Below are positions 1 through 9,196 of a stretch of DNA of 64,000 bases, piece after piece (positions within the stretch are counted from its first letter, which is position 1; each line of letters opens with the position of its first letter). Source of the stretch: Planctomycetota bacterium (GTDB taxonomy: Bacteria; Planctomycetota; Phycisphaerae; UBA1845); assembly GCA_016208685.1 (NCBI GenBank), contig JACQXM010000063.1, positions 1 to 64,000 on the forward strand. Direction: 5' to 3'. The translations under genes and the position numbers were made by a program. The notes beneath the pieces are model-generated. The model ran no database searches, had not been told where the DNA came from, and saw nothing but the letters and a program-made list of their open reading frames with translations.

Positions 1-47
1 CCACCGCCAACGGCGGGGTGGTCCAGCGCTTCAGCGGTGGCAGGTGC

Positions 48-66
48 CACTGCTCTGTGAGCAGTG
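48..66. repeat. hairpin repeat, copy 1
   Basis: A perfect 8-bp inverted repeat, CACTGCTC and GAGCAGTG, is separated by a TGT loop. The same stem recurs at 131-149 with a different loop. Both lie in the gene-free stretch 1-256 downstream of the aminotransferase gene. They could be a REP-like dispersed element or transcription-end hairpins; no T-run follows on either strand. Confidence 0.6.
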
Positions 67-130
67 ATCTCCCATACAGCGCTCGCCGAACGACCATCGC
101 CTCATCGCCGGGCTCCCGCCCACGAACCGG

Positions 131-149
131 CACTGCTCAAAGAGCAGTG
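131..149. repeat. hairpin repeat, copy 2
   Basis: The stem is the same as at 48-66 (CACTGCTC / GAGCAGTG) but the loop is AAA. The rest of 1-256 shows no convincing gene; short reading frames there do not resemble known proteins. Confidence 0.6.
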
Positions 150-256
150 GAACACCCAACACGGCCACCCGCCGCCGGTGCTTTGACCGCGCTGTGGGGC
201 CAGGCTCACAGGCAGGCGTGACGCTGGGCGAGTTCCTCGACGACCCGCGCCACCGC

Positions 257-1432
257 CTATCGCAAGAACTGCTCCAGCCGCGAAAGCCCCTTTTCGATCT
301 GTTCCATGCTCAGGGCGAAGGAGAACCGCACGTGCTCGTCCAGGCCAAAGGCCACGCCGGGCACGACCGCCACGCGAGCCTCCTCCAGCAGCCGTTCCGC
401 AAACCCGATCGACCCGCTGACGCCCAGTCGCTTGTACGTGCCCGAGACGTTCGGGAAACAATAGAACGCCCCCGTCGGCTTGGGACAGCGCACGCCGGGG
501 ATGGCCGTCATGCGGCGGTACATGTAGTGCGCCCGGCGTTCGAACTCCACGCGCATGTGCTCGACCGCGGATTGATCCTGTGTCAGCGCCGCGGCCAGGG
601 CAACGTGGTTGAAGGTGGCGGCGCCGCTGGTGGTCTGCGATTGCAGCTTGATCATGGCGTCGATCAGCGGCTTGGGCCCGGCCGCGTAACCCACGCGCCA
701 GCCGGTCATGGCATAGGCCTTCGAGGCCGCGTTGAGCGTCAGCGTCTGACGGAAGGCCTTGTCGCTCGCGGCGGCGAAGCTCAGCGTCTGCTGGCCGTCG
801 AAGAGCAGGCGGTCGTAAATCTCGTCGGAAAGCACCCAGATGTCGCGATCCTCAAGGACCGTCGCCAGGGCACGAACTTCGTCCGGGTGATAGGTCACGC
901 TGCTGGGGTTGGAGGGTGAGTTGAAGAAGAACAATCTCGTCCGGTCGGTCAGTGCGGAGCGGAGGACCTCGGGGGTGAGTTTGTAATCGCGTTCCTCCGG
1001 TCCCGCGACGTACACCGGCTTCCCGCCCGCCAGCGCAGTGATCTCGGGGTAGCTCACCCAGTAGGGGACGGGGATGACGACCTCGTCGCCGGGCTCGACG
1101 ACCGCCTGCACCACGAGGTATACGCCCATCTTCCCGCCCGCGGTGACGATGGTCTGGTCCGGGGCATAGGTGAGGCCGTTCTCGCGTTTGAACTTCTCGC
1201 AGATGGCGCTTTTGGCTATGGGAATGCCGGAGGCCGGCTTGGCATACTTGGTCATGCCGGATTCGATGGCGTTGATGGCGGCGCGTTTGATGTTCTGCGG
1301 CGTGTCGAAGTCCGGTTCCCCGGCTCCGAACCCCACGACGTCGATGCCCGCGGCCTGCATCCGCGCCGCCTTGGCGGATACGGCCAGCGTCGCCGACTCC
1401 GCGAGCTGTTCCACCCGTTGCGACAGTTTCAT
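257..1432 (-). CDS. aspC: class I aminotransferase, aspartate aminotransferase type
   Basis: This 391-residue protein is a PLP-dependent fold-type I aminotransferase. It probably transfers the amino group between aspartate and 2-oxoglutarate in the cytoplasm, though related amino acids or prephenate are possible substrates. The N-terminal GFGAGEPDFDTP segment, the SPSNP loop, and the Schiff-base lysine K238 in SKAYAMTGWRVGY are all present. Length and motifs match the Ib subgroup of aspartate transaminases. The usual Asn-Pro-Thr-Gly after the SPSNP loop reads Asn-Pro-Ser-Ser, a mild deviation. The reading frame stays open upstream to 2707, but that part overlaps the divergent gene, so the ATG before KLSQRVEQ was chosen. 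It is divergent from the glycosyltransferase at 1553. Confidence 0.93.
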   Translation of the reverse strand: MKLSQRVEQLAESATLAVSAKAARMQAAGIDVVGFGAGEPDFDTPQNIKRAAINAIESGMTKYAKPASGIPIAKSAICEKFKRENGLTYAPDQTIVTAGGKMGVYLVVQAVVEPGDEVVIPVPYWVSYPEITALAGGKPVYVAGPEERDYKLTPEVLRSALTDRTRLFFFNSPSNPSSVTYHPDEVRALATVLEDRDIWVLSDEIYDRLLFDGQQTLSFAAASDKAFRQTLTLNAASKAYAMTGWRVGYAAGPKPLIDAMIKLQSQTTSGAATFNHVALAAALTQDQSAVEHMRVEFERRAHYMYRRMTAIPGVRCPKPTGAFYCFPNVSGTYKRLGVSGSIGFAERLLEEARVAVVPGVAFGLDEHVRFSFALSMEQIEKGLSRLEQFLR

Positions 1433-1552
1433 CGGACTCGTCCCTCGGTTTCCCACGGCGCCCCGCGGTCGGCGGGGTGCGAACGCATATTCGCGGCCCG
1501 GCGCCCGGCACGCAAGCTTGCCCTGCTGGGAGGCAACCGGTCTGATATCGTC

Positions 1553-3289
1553 ATGCTCGATACCCCGCAACGGCCCTCCGCTGCGGCGTCCGGCCCGCGA
1601 CTGGGCCAGGCGCTGCTGGTGGCCCTCCTCGCGCTGGCAGTGCGCGCAACCTGCATCTACGAAACCCGGCAGCTTCCCACGGTGCGTCATCCGGTCGGCG
1701 ATGCCGCTGCCTACGTCGACTGGGCCCGACGAATCAGCGCCGGCGACTGGCTCGGTCGCGAGTCCTTCTACCAGGCGCCGCTCTACCCTTACATATTGGC
1801 GGTCGTGTTTCGCCTCCTCGGCGATGACCTCATCGTCGTCCGACTCGTGCAGGCGGCGTGGGGCGCGGCGGCGGCGGGATGCCTTTTCTGGGCGACGTGG
1901 CGAATGTCCGGGCGCTCCGCGGCGTGGATCGCCGGCCTTCTGCTCAGCCTCTACGCCCCGGCCGTGTACTTCGACATCATCATCCAGAAGGCGTCGCTGG
2001 ACGGACTGCTGGTTGCCGCGCTGCTGGTCGTCCTGAGCCGCATGCATCGCGTGACCTCGAGATGGACCGCCGGCATTCTCGGCGCCGTGGGCGCGCTGCT
2101 GGCGCTGACGCGCGAAAACGCGTTCGTATGGCTGCCGTTGCTCGCCGCCTGGGTGTGGGCGCGAGCGCGGCCGGCCGCAACCTCGCGTCCGGCGGCAGCC
2201 TCGCTCCTGGCGTTCCTGGCCGGCGTGTCCGTCGTGCTGGCGCCGGTCGGGGCACGCAACTGGTACGTCGGCGGCGAGTGGTCGTTCTCGACCTTCCAGG
2301 CGGGCCCGAACTTCTACATCGGCAACGGCGCCGACGCCGACGGGCGCTATCGACCGCTGCTTCGAGGACGCGAGATTCCTGCCTTCGAGCGGCTCGACGC
2401 GACCCGCCTCGCGGAGGCCGCCCTCGGTCGAACGCTGTCGCCGCGCGAGGTGTCGAGGTACTGGCTGAGCCGGGCGTTCCACGACATCTCGGCCGATCCC
2501 GTCCGCTGGCTGCGGCTGTTGGGCTACAAGCTGCTCCTGGTCGTCAACCGTTACGAGATCGCCGACGCCGAAAGCCTGTTCGTGTACGCGGAGTCGTCGT
2601 GGCTGCTTGGCGCGCTCTCCGTGATGCTGCACTTCGGCACGCTTCTGCCCCTCGCGGTGCTCGGCTACGGCGTGGCCATTCGCGCCTCGCGGGCCTATTG
2701 GATCCACGGCGCGCTCGCGGGGGCGATGTGCCTGGCGGTCGCCGCGTTCTACGTACTGGCGCGGTACAAGTACCCGCTGGTGCCGCTGCTGGTTCCCTTT
2801 GCGGCTGCGGGCTGCGTGGAGCTGTGGCGTGCCCTGCGGGACGGCGCGCTGCGCTTACTCTCCTGGCCACTTCCGGCGGCGGCGGTCGTCGCCGTTGTGG
2901 CAAATGTGTCCGTGCAGGACGAGTCGCGGCTGGATGCCCTGGCGGTGATGAACACCGGCGTTGCCGCGGCCCAGACCGGGGACCTGGCGACCGCGGAGGC
3001 GTACTTCGAGCGTGCCGTCCGCGGACATCCCGCGTCCGCCGAGGCCAACAACAACCTCGCGCAGGTACTCGCGCTGCAAGGTCGGTTCGCCGAGGCGATC
3101 CCCCGGTATGACGCGGCACTTGCGGTCGATGCCGCACTACCTGGGGCGGAGTTCAACCTGGCGGTGGCGTTGGAGGCGGTCGGCCGCATTCCGGAGGCGC
3201 TCCAGCACTACCGCAGGGCACTGCATCAGGACCCTGTGGATGAGGATGCCCGGGCAGCGATCGCCCGGATTACGACCGTCCCGCGGTGA
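1553..3289 (+). CDS. membrane glycosyltransferase-like protein with C-terminal TPRs
   Basis: This 578-residue integral membrane protein looks like a GT39/PMT_2-type (ArnT-like) glycosyltransferase that would use a lipid-linked sugar donor. Many hydrophobic helices fill residues ~15-430. An early loop carries the acidic pair GDAAAYVDWAR, and a YQAPLYPY motif follows, both typical of the family. The last ~110 residues are soluble and hold two to three TPRs (AEANNNLAQVLALQGRFAEA type). The ATG at 1553 is chosen because the frame upstream overlaps the divergent aminotransferase. A TTGCCC (1518) and a TGATAT box (1543) lie just upstream and could be its promoter. The acceptor is unknown. Confidence 0.8.
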   Translation: MLDTPQRPSAAASGPRLGQALLVALLALAVRATCIYETRQLPTVRHPVGDAAAYVDWARRISAGDWLGRESFYQAPLYPYILAVVFRLLGDDLIVVRLVQAAWGAAAAGCLFWATWRMSGRSAAWIAGLLLSLYAPAVYFDIIIQKASLDGLLVAALLVVLSRMHRVTSRWTAGILGAVGALLALTRENAFVWLPLLAAWVWARARPAATSRPAAASLLAFLAGVSVVLAPVGARNWYVGGEWSFSTFQAGPNFYIGNGADADGRYRPLLRGREIPAFERLDATRLAEAALGRTLSPREVSRYWLSRAFHDISADPVRWLRLLGYKLLLVVNRYEIADAESLFVYAESSWLLGALSVMLHFGTLLPLAVLGYGVAIRASRAYWIHGALAGAMCLAVAAFYVLARYKYPLVPLLVPFAAAGCVELWRALRDGALRLLSWPLPAAAVVAVVANVSVQDESRLDALAVMNTGVAAAQTGDLATAEAYFERAVRGHPASAEANNNLAQVLALQGRFAEAIPRYDAALAVDAALPGAEFNLAVALEAVGRIPEALQHYRRALHQDPVDEDARAAIARITTVPR

Positions 3290-3545
3290 GAAGCCGCCGA
3301 CTGCACTCTCCCGGTGGGCCAGCGGTGGAGCAGGGCCGCCGGTGCGATGGGCCCTACTTGCGGCTCGGCGCCGGCTCCAGGTATGCTGTGTTCTGGATTC
3401 GCGCGTCGAATCCCACCCGTAGCCGGGATGCGTCCTCGCGGTTGGTCTGGGCAACGATGCCGGGCAAGCACCGCCGCCACCCGGAGCACCGGTTGCCGCA
3501 CCGCGTTCAGTGCGAATCGATGTGCCGTGATCCCGGAACGGCGCC

Positions 3546-3551
3546 TACAAT
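3546..3551 (+). promoter_or_regulatory. probable -10 box of the sigma-factor gene
   Basis: TACAAT lies 19 nt before the ATG at 3571. No good -35 hexamer is seen 16-18 nt upstream. Confidence 0.4.
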
Positions 3552-3570
3552 AACGTGCTGGACAGTGGCC

Positions 3571-4191
3571 ATGGCTACAGAAGCGGAACTCTTGCAGCGG
3601 GCCGTGGTGGGCGACCGCGAGGCTATCACGGAGCTGCTTCAAGCTGCCGGCCCCGGCGTGCGGCAGGATCTGCACGGCGCTGTTCCCAAGCGCTGGCAAT
3701 CCCTGCTCTCCGTCGATGACGTTCTGCAACAAACCTATACGGATGCGTTCCTCGGCATCAGCCGGTTCGCCAACCGGGGAGAAGGCTCCTTCGGTCGCTG
3801 GCTGAATATGCTCGCGCGGCGCAACCTGATCGATGCCATCCGCATGCTGGAAGCGGAGAAGCGCGGCGGCGAGGCCCAAAAGCGGGCGGCGGTCCGGCTG
3901 GACGATTCGCAGATGGCCCTTTACGACTGGCTTATCGGTACCTCGGGAACCCCCAGTCGGTTTGCCGCGCGCGAGGAGGCCGTCGCCGCGATCGGCCGCG
4001 CCGTCGAGTCGTTACCTCCTTTGTACCAACAGGTTGTGTCGCTATACGACTTGGAAGGCCGGCCCATCGCCGAGGTCGCGGCGGCCTTGAATCGCAGCCC
4101 CGGCGCCGTTTACATGCTGCGCGCCCGAGCCCACGATCAACTCCGTGAACTTATGGGCTCTGCCACCGGATATCTAAGCGATACCGCGTGA
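3571..4191 (+). CDS. ECF-type RNA polymerase sigma factor (planctomycete kinase-linked type)
   Basis: This 206-residue protein has region 2 at about residues 45-95 (SVDDVLQQTYTDAFLGI, then an RNLIDAIR helix). Region 4 lies at about residues 148-195 (LPPLYQQVVSLYDLEGRPIAEVA, then NRSPGAVYMLRARA). It should direct RNA polymerase to a specific promoter set. In planctomycetes such sigma factors are commonly encoded beside Ser/Thr kinases, as here: the kinase starts 231 bp downstream on the same strand. No anti-sigma gene is visible. The ATG at 3571 was chosen; the frame upstream lacks sigma homology. A TACAAT box at 3546-3551 gives a short leader. Confidence 0.9.
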   Translation: MATEAELLQRAVVGDREAITELLQAAGPGVRQDLHGAVPKRWQSLLSVDDVLQQTYTDAFLGISRFANRGEGSFGRWLNMLARRNLIDAIRMLEAEKRGGEAQKRAAVRLDDSQMALYDWLIGTSGTPSRFAAREEAVAAIGRAVESLPPLYQQVVSLYDLEGRPIAEVAAALNRSPGAVYMLRARAHDQLRELMGSATGYLSDTA

Positions 4192-4226
4192 GTTGGGTGC
4201 GCGTTTTCCGCTGTTACTTATGGAAT

Positions 4227-4244
4227 CCCGCTATTGCGGGGTTT
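4227..4244 (+). terminator. weak terminator-like hairpin after the sigma gene
   Basis: CCCGC-TATT-GCGGG is followed by GTTT. The stem is only 5 bp and the T-run short, so termination would be partial; the kinase gene may be read through. Confidence 0.3.
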
Positions 4245-4422
4245 GACTTGGCCCCTGCGTCATGCTGGATCGGTCGTACTGGTCGTTCGGCATGCCGCGG
4301 AGCGCCTTTTTGTTCGTTCAGGGCAGCCACGGCAACATGCCGATTGGCGGACGCGGGACGGCCGGCGGTGGTATTCGCGGCGCGCTCAGTATTCTGACTC
4401 CTCGCGTTGAGGCGATAGGCGC

Positions 4423-7188
4423 ATGGCGCATCGAGGCCGGCAAGACGAAGAGACAGGCTCCGAACGGCAGCTTATCGATGCCGCGCAACTGGTCGCCTTC
4501 GGCGCGGGGAGCAGCGCCGCGGGATTCCAGCCCGACCCGCTCAGCAAGTCCTATTTCCAGCCGGCGCCGGATTCCGTGCCCGGCTACTCCATCGTTCGCG
4601 AGATCCACCGTGGAGCCCAAGGTGTCGTCTATCAGGCTCTTCAGAACGGAACCAAGCGCCGCGTAGCCATTAAGATCATGCGTGACGACCCCTTCGCCGG
4701 GCCGCGCGGGCGCCTGCGCTTCGAACGCGAGATTCAGATCCTCTCGCAGCTCGACCACCCCAACATCGTCACTGTCCACGACAGCGGTTCGTCCCAGGGG
4801 CGCTTCTACTACGTCATGGACTACATCTCCGGCCAGCCGCTGGACGTGTACCTGGCGAGCAGCGGACCTTCCGTGTCCGAAGTGCTGCGGCTCTTTGAGA
4901 AGATCTGCTCCGCGGTCCACGCGGCGCACCTGCGCGGTGTCATCCACCGCGACCTCAAGCCCGGCAACATCCGCATCAGCGCCGCGGGCGAGCCCTACAT
5001 CCTCGATTTCGGTCTCGCCAAGGTCACCACCGGCTCGCCCGGCGAGGTGGCGCCGTCGCAGGCGATGACCATGACCGGCCAGTTCGTCGGTTCGCTTCCC
5101 TGGAGCAGCCCGGAACAGGCCCGGGGCGAGTCCGCGGGAATCGACATCCGCACCGACGTCTATTCCCTGGGCGTCATTCTCTATCAGGCGCTGACCGGCC
5201 GATTCCCCTATGAGGTGGTAGGCAGCTTCCGGGATGTGCTCGACAACATCCTCAACGCCGAACCCGTCGCCCCCCGGAAGCTCCGGCGGCAGATCGACGA
5301 CGAAGTGCAGACTATGGTCCTCCGCTGCCTCTGCAAGGACGCGGATCGACGCTATCAGACGGCGGGCGAACTGGGCCGCGACCTCGCGCGGTATCTCGCC
5401 GGCGAGCCGATCGAGGCCAAGCGCGACAGCCGCTGGTACATCCTGCGGAAGACGCTCCGACCCTACCGCGCGGCGCTGGCGGTGGCGGCGGTGTTCGCAA
5501 TGACGGTGATGTCGTTCAGCGCCGTCACCTGGTTCTGGTACCAGCGCGCCCGCACCGCAGAGTCACGACAGCGCTTCGTCCAGGATTCCTCCGACGAGAC
5601 ACTGGTCTACGTCGGCGAGTTGCTGCGTGCCGGTTCCTCGGGCGGTCCGCGCGAAGACCCCGCCGCCGCCCGCGCCCGGGGCGATGCCCTGGCGGAGTCC
5701 GTCGCCTGGCCGCGGAAACGCGAACACGCCGAGCGTGTCGAGCTTCTTCGCCACCGCCTGGACGAATCGTTGCGGCGGGTGGCCACCGAACGCGGCGGCG
5801 ACCCCATCGCCGAGGCCGGCCTGCGGCACACCTACGCCGGAATCTTCCAGAGCCTGGGGCTGTTCACCGAGGCTCAGGAACAATACGAGCTCGCGCTGGC
5901 GCTGCGACGACGTGAATTGGGCGAGAACCATCCCGACGTGGCGGCCACCCTGCACAATCTGGCCGTCGCCCTCCACGCCAAGGATGAACGGGCGGCGGCC
6001 ATCTCCATCTTCCGGCAGGCGCTGGCCATCCGCCGCGGCGCCCTCGGCGACCAGCACCGCGACGTCGCCGCCACGCTCAACGACCTCGGCCTGTGTCTGA
6101 AGAACGACGGCAAGAGCGCCGAAGCCAATCCCCTGCTGCGCGAGGCGGTGGGCATCCGCCGCCAGGTGCTGGGCGACCGTGATCCGGACCTGGCCACCAG
6201 TCTGTACAACCTGGGTGCCACGGAATGGCACCTTGGCGACTACACGGCGGCGGAGGCGCACTACCTCGAGGCCCTCGCCATCCGCCGCGCCGTGTACGGC
6301 GAGGAACACAAAGAGGTGGCCGCGGTCCTCAATCACCTGGGGGCCGTCGCCTGCGTTCAGGGCGATTACCAGCGGGCCGAGGAGCTCTACCGCGCCGCGC
6401 TGGACATGCGGCGCCGGATTATGGGCGACGAGCACCCCGACGTCGCCGGCACCCTTAACAACCTTGGCTCCTGCCTGCGCGAGAAAGGGGACTTCGCCGA
6501 GGCGCTGCCCCTTTTTGAGGAGGCCCTTGCCCGCGTCGAACAGCAGACCGACCTGAGCTTCGAGCAGCACCAGTACCGCGCCCGCATGATGACCAACGTC
6601 GCCAGTTGCCTGCTTCCCCTGGGCCGGCTGGAGGAAGCCGAGCGCCTGCTCATCGAGTCGCTGTCGCTGAAGTGGCAGAACCTGGACCAGGACAACACTT
6701 CGCTGGCCACCACGCGCCACTACCTGGCGGAACTGCAATTTCGCCGCGGAGACCTCGCCGGCGCCGAATCCCTGTGTAACGAGGCGCTGGAACAGCGCCG
6801 GCATGAGCTGGGTGCCGAACACCCGCGGGTCGCCGCCTCGTTGCACCTGCTGGGGCGGATCCGGCTGGAACGCGGCGACGCCGTCGGCGCCGCCGGGCCG
6901 CTCGCAGACGCCGTGCGCATGCGCCGGCGGACGTTCGCCGAGGGAAACTGGCTCACGGCGACGGCGGAGCGGGATCTGGGCCGGTGTCTGACGGCCCTGG
7001 CGCGCTTCGACGAAAGCGAGGCCCTGCTCCTCCGCAGCCACGAATCGCTCCACGCGGCGCGCGGCGACGGCGATCCCGAGGACGAACTGTCGGTTCGCGC
7101 CCTGGTAGCGCTCTACACCGCCTGGAACAGGCCGGAACAGGCGGCGGCGTTCGAGTCCGTCCTCACCTCTCACCGCGGCAGCCGGTAA
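4423..7188 (+). CDS. transmembrane Ser/Thr protein kinase with TPR sensor domain
   Basis: This 921-residue protein has an N-terminal Hanks-type kinase domain (~residues 55-335). The catalytic set is complete: glycine-rich loop around residue 63, ATP lysine K84 in VAIKIM, catalytic D177 in HRDLKPGN, D195 in DFG, and an SPEQ activation segment. One transmembrane helix follows at ~350-372. The C-terminal half is a run of kinesin-light-chain-like TPRs of ~42 residues (ELGENHPDVAATLHNLAVAL type), probably outside the cytoplasm. The layout is that of planctomycete PknB-like receptor kinases. With the sigma factor just upstream, it probably phosphorylates or gates that factor; this is an inference from synteny. 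Confidence 0.93.
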   Translation: MAHRGRQDEETGSERQLIDAAQLVAFGAGSSAAGFQPDPLSKSYFQPAPDSVPGYSIVREIHRGAQGVVYQALQNGTKRRVAIKIMRDDPFAGPRGRLRFEREIQILSQLDHPNIVTVHDSGSSQGRFYYVMDYISGQPLDVYLASSGPSVSEVLRLFEKICSAVHAAHLRGVIHRDLKPGNIRISAAGEPYILDFGLAKVTTGSPGEVAPSQAMTMTGQFVGSLPWSSPEQARGESAGIDIRTDVYSLGVILYQALTGRFPYEVVGSFRDVLDNILNAEPVAPRKLRRQIDDEVQTMVLRCLCKDADRRYQTAGELGRDLARYLAGEPIEAKRDSRWYILRKTLRPYRAALAVAAVFAMTVMSFSAVTWFWYQRARTAESRQRFVQDSSDETLVYVGELLRAGSSGGPREDPAAARARGDALAESVAWPRKREHAERVELLRHRLDESLRRVATERGGDPIAEAGLRHTYAGIFQSLGLFTEAQEQYELALALRRRELGENHPDVAATLHNLAVALHAKDERAAAISIFRQALAIRRGALGDQHRDVAATLNDLGLCLKNDGKSAEANPLLREAVGIRRQVLGDRDPDLATSLYNLGATEWHLGDYTAAEAHYLEALAIRRAVYGEEHKEVAAVLNHLGAVACVQGDYQRAEELYRAALDMRRRIMGDEHPDVAGTLNNLGSCLREKGDFAEALPLFEEALARVEQQTDLSFEQHQYRARMMTNVASCLLPLGRLEEAERLLIESLSLKWQNLDQDNTSLATTRHYLAELQFRRGDLAGAESLCNEALEQRRHELGAEHPRVAASLHLLGRIRLERGDAVGAAGPLADAVRMRRRTFAEGNWLTATAERDLGRCLTALARFDESEALLLRSHESLHAARGDGDPEDELSVRALVALYTAWNRPEQAAAFESVLTSHRGSR

Positions 7189-7325
7189 CCCTTCGCCCCC
7201 CCGGGCAGCCGGCTCGACCAGCCGCAACCCCCATGATAAACTCCCGCCCACCCTGGCGACGAAGTCGGATGCCCGGATGGGGAATGGAATTCGTGGGAGT
7301 GTTCTGGTCGTAGTGGAGGTGAACA

Positions 7326-7763
7326 ATGGACCGGCAGACTCTGGTAGCGTTGTGGTTGGAGGCGGAAAAGTCAGGGCTCTGGCATGTTGCCTGGAGCAAG
7401 GCCGCAGCCGGGCTCACGGCGGCGCAGGCCGCGTGGAAACCGCAGCCCGGCAGACATTCCATCTGGCAGATCGTCAACCACATGATCTACTGGCGCGAAC
7501 ACGAACTGCGAACCTTGGCCGGCAAGAAACCCGACGACGCTGAGACCTCGCGCCGCAATTTCGAGGAGCCGCGCGAGACGAACGAATCCGTCTGGACGGC
7601 TACCGTCGCCCGCTTCGGCGAGTCGCACGCGCAGGTCGCCGCCGCCTTGGGCGACGAGCGGAACTCGCTGGACCGCCTGCGGAACCTGCTTGCTCACGAC
7701 AGCTATCACGTCGGCCAGGTGATGTACGTGCGCTCGCTTCAGGGACTGCCGCCCGTGGATTAG
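7326..7763 (+). CDS. DinB-family protein (putative metal-dependent hydrolase fold)
   Basis: This 145-residue protein has the DinB/YfiT four-helix fold signature. A first histidine lies in IWQIVNHMIYWREHEL and a HDSYHVGQ motif near the C-terminus gives the other two, the usual metal-binding triad. Family members include thiol transferases and damage-inducible proteins, so the substrate cannot be deduced. A GGAGGT stretch at 7316-7321 precedes the ATG. It stands alone between the kinase and the methionine sulfoxide reductase gene. Confidence 0.82.
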   Translation: MDRQTLVALWLEAEKSGLWHVAWSKAAAGLTAAQAAWKPQPGRHSIWQIVNHMIYWREHELRTLAGKKPDDAETSRRNFEEPRETNESVWTATVARFGESHAQVAAALGDERNSLDRLRNLLAHDSYHVGQVMYVRSLQGLPPVD

Positions 7764-7969
7764 CCACGCGGCGTTGTCGGTGGGCTGTGGGAGCGCCACA
7801 CGGGTTACCGGACCCCTGGGGGGGGTGTATCTCTCATCGCGCCGCCGGCATCAAACTGCCTGACGGCGAACCCTGGCGGGGGCTGCCCACGTACCTCGGC
7901 AGGTACGGCGCGGAGGAGCGCTGATGCCGGGCGCTCCGCCCGCGGTTCGCCGGCGAAGAGGAGTGTACC

Positions 7970-9073
7970 TTGGAGACAGCTCGACGACGGTGGTTAGTGC
8001 GGGCGCTGGGGCTGGGGCTCGCCCTGCTAAGCGGTTGCAGCCCCGGCGCGGCTCAGGGAGGCGGGGGTCGGGGCGCGGACCCGGCGGCGGTAGCGCCTAC
8101 GGCCGGTGCCGGACATTCGAAAGGAACAGGCATGGGTGCGCGCTATTCAAAATCCGGGTTCGACGTCACGCCGCTTCCGCGCGAGAAGGTTGCGGAACTG
8201 GCGGCCAGGCTCGATCCCGAGGCGTACCGCGTCACGCAGCGCGCGGACACCGAGCGACCCTTCTGCGGGCGCTTTGAAGACAACAAGAAGGACGGCGTTT
8301 ACTCCTGCGTGGTGTGCGGGCTGCCGCTGTTTTCCAGCGACCACAAGTTCGACTCCGGAACCGGCTGGCCGAGCTTCTACCGCGAGTTCGACCCACAGCA
8401 CGTGGCGCGGCGCCCGGACAAAGGCCATGGCATGGTCCGTACCGAGATCGCCTGCGCTCGGTGCGGCGCCCACCTGGGGCATGTCTTCGACGACGGACCC
8501 CCTCCCTCGGGAACGCGGCATTGTCTGAATTCCGCCGCCATGCGCTTCCAGGAGAAGGGCACGGAACCGCCTTCGGAAAGCCGGCCCGCCGCCACGGAGA
8601 CCGCGTATTTTGCCGGCGGTTGTTTCTGGGGCCTCGAACACTACTTTCAACTGGGCCCGGGCGTTCTCGACGCGGTCAGTGGCTACATGCAGGGCGCGGT
8701 GGACAATCCCACTTACAAGCAGGTGTGCGGCGACGCCACGGGGCACGCCGAAACCGTCAAGGTGGTGTTCGATCCGGCGCGGATCAGCTACCGCCGGCTG
8801 CTGGAGGCGTTCTTCCGCATGCACGACCCCACGCAGGTGAACCGCCAGGGTCCGGACGTTGGTGCGCAATACCGATCGGGTATCTGGTACGCCAGCGAGG
8901 AACAGCGCCGAACGGCGGAGACTTTCATCAAGGAGCTATCCGCCGGCCCCTACGCCGGGAAACGGATCGCCACGCAGCTCGAGCCCGCCAAAACGTTCTG
9001 GCCCGCGGAGGAATACCACCAGGACTACCTCGAAAAGACCGGCGGAGTGTGCCACGTGGCCAACCCCTGGTAG
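7970..9073 (+). CDS. msrBA: exported bifunctional methionine sulfoxide reductase MsrB-MsrA
   Basis: This 367-residue protein repairs oxidised methionine in other proteins. An N-terminal lipoprotein signal (GLALLSGC lipobox) implies membrane anchoring outside the cytoplasm. MsrB comes first (~residues 55-190), with zinc pairs CVVC and CARCG and catalytic C185 in RHCLNS. MsrA follows (~205-365), with catalytic C218 in GGCFWG, covering methionine-R- and S-sulfoxide respectively. The B-then-A order is the reverse of the common MsrAB fusion. The start is TTG at 7970, supported by GAAGAGGAG at 7954-7962; an ATG lies in the same frame only after the signal peptide. Confidence 0.94.
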   Translation: METARRRWLVRALGLGLALLSGCSPGAAQGGGGRGADPAAVAPTAGAGHSKGTGMGARYSKSGFDVTPLPREKVAELAARLDPEAYRVTQRADTERPFCGRFEDNKKDGVYSCVVCGLPLFSSDHKFDSGTGWPSFYREFDPQHVARRPDKGHGMVRTEIACARCGAHLGHVFDDGPPPSGTRHCLNSAAMRFQEKGTEPPSESRPAATETAYFAGGCFWGLEHYFQLGPGVLDAVSGYMQGAVDNPTYKQVCGDATGHAETVKVVFDPARISYRRLLEAFFRMHDPTQVNRQGPDVGAQYRSGIWYASEEQRRTAETFIKELSAGPYAGKRIATQLEPAKTFWPAEEYHQDYLEKTGGVCHVANPW

Positions 9074-9196
9074 CGGCGCGGCGCGGCCGGGCCGCTGCGG
9101 ATGCCGGCGGCCGCCACACCGCTGTGGGAGGCAGTGCCGGAGCGGGCCGGTGCGTGAACCGAAGCCGTGACGGCGGGCATCTTCCCGCCGCGCCAA

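Noticed and set aside
257..2707. 816-residue version of the aminotransferase
   Set aside because: The N-terminal 425 codons lie antisense to the glycosyltransferase-TPR gene and lack homology; the family start is at 1432.
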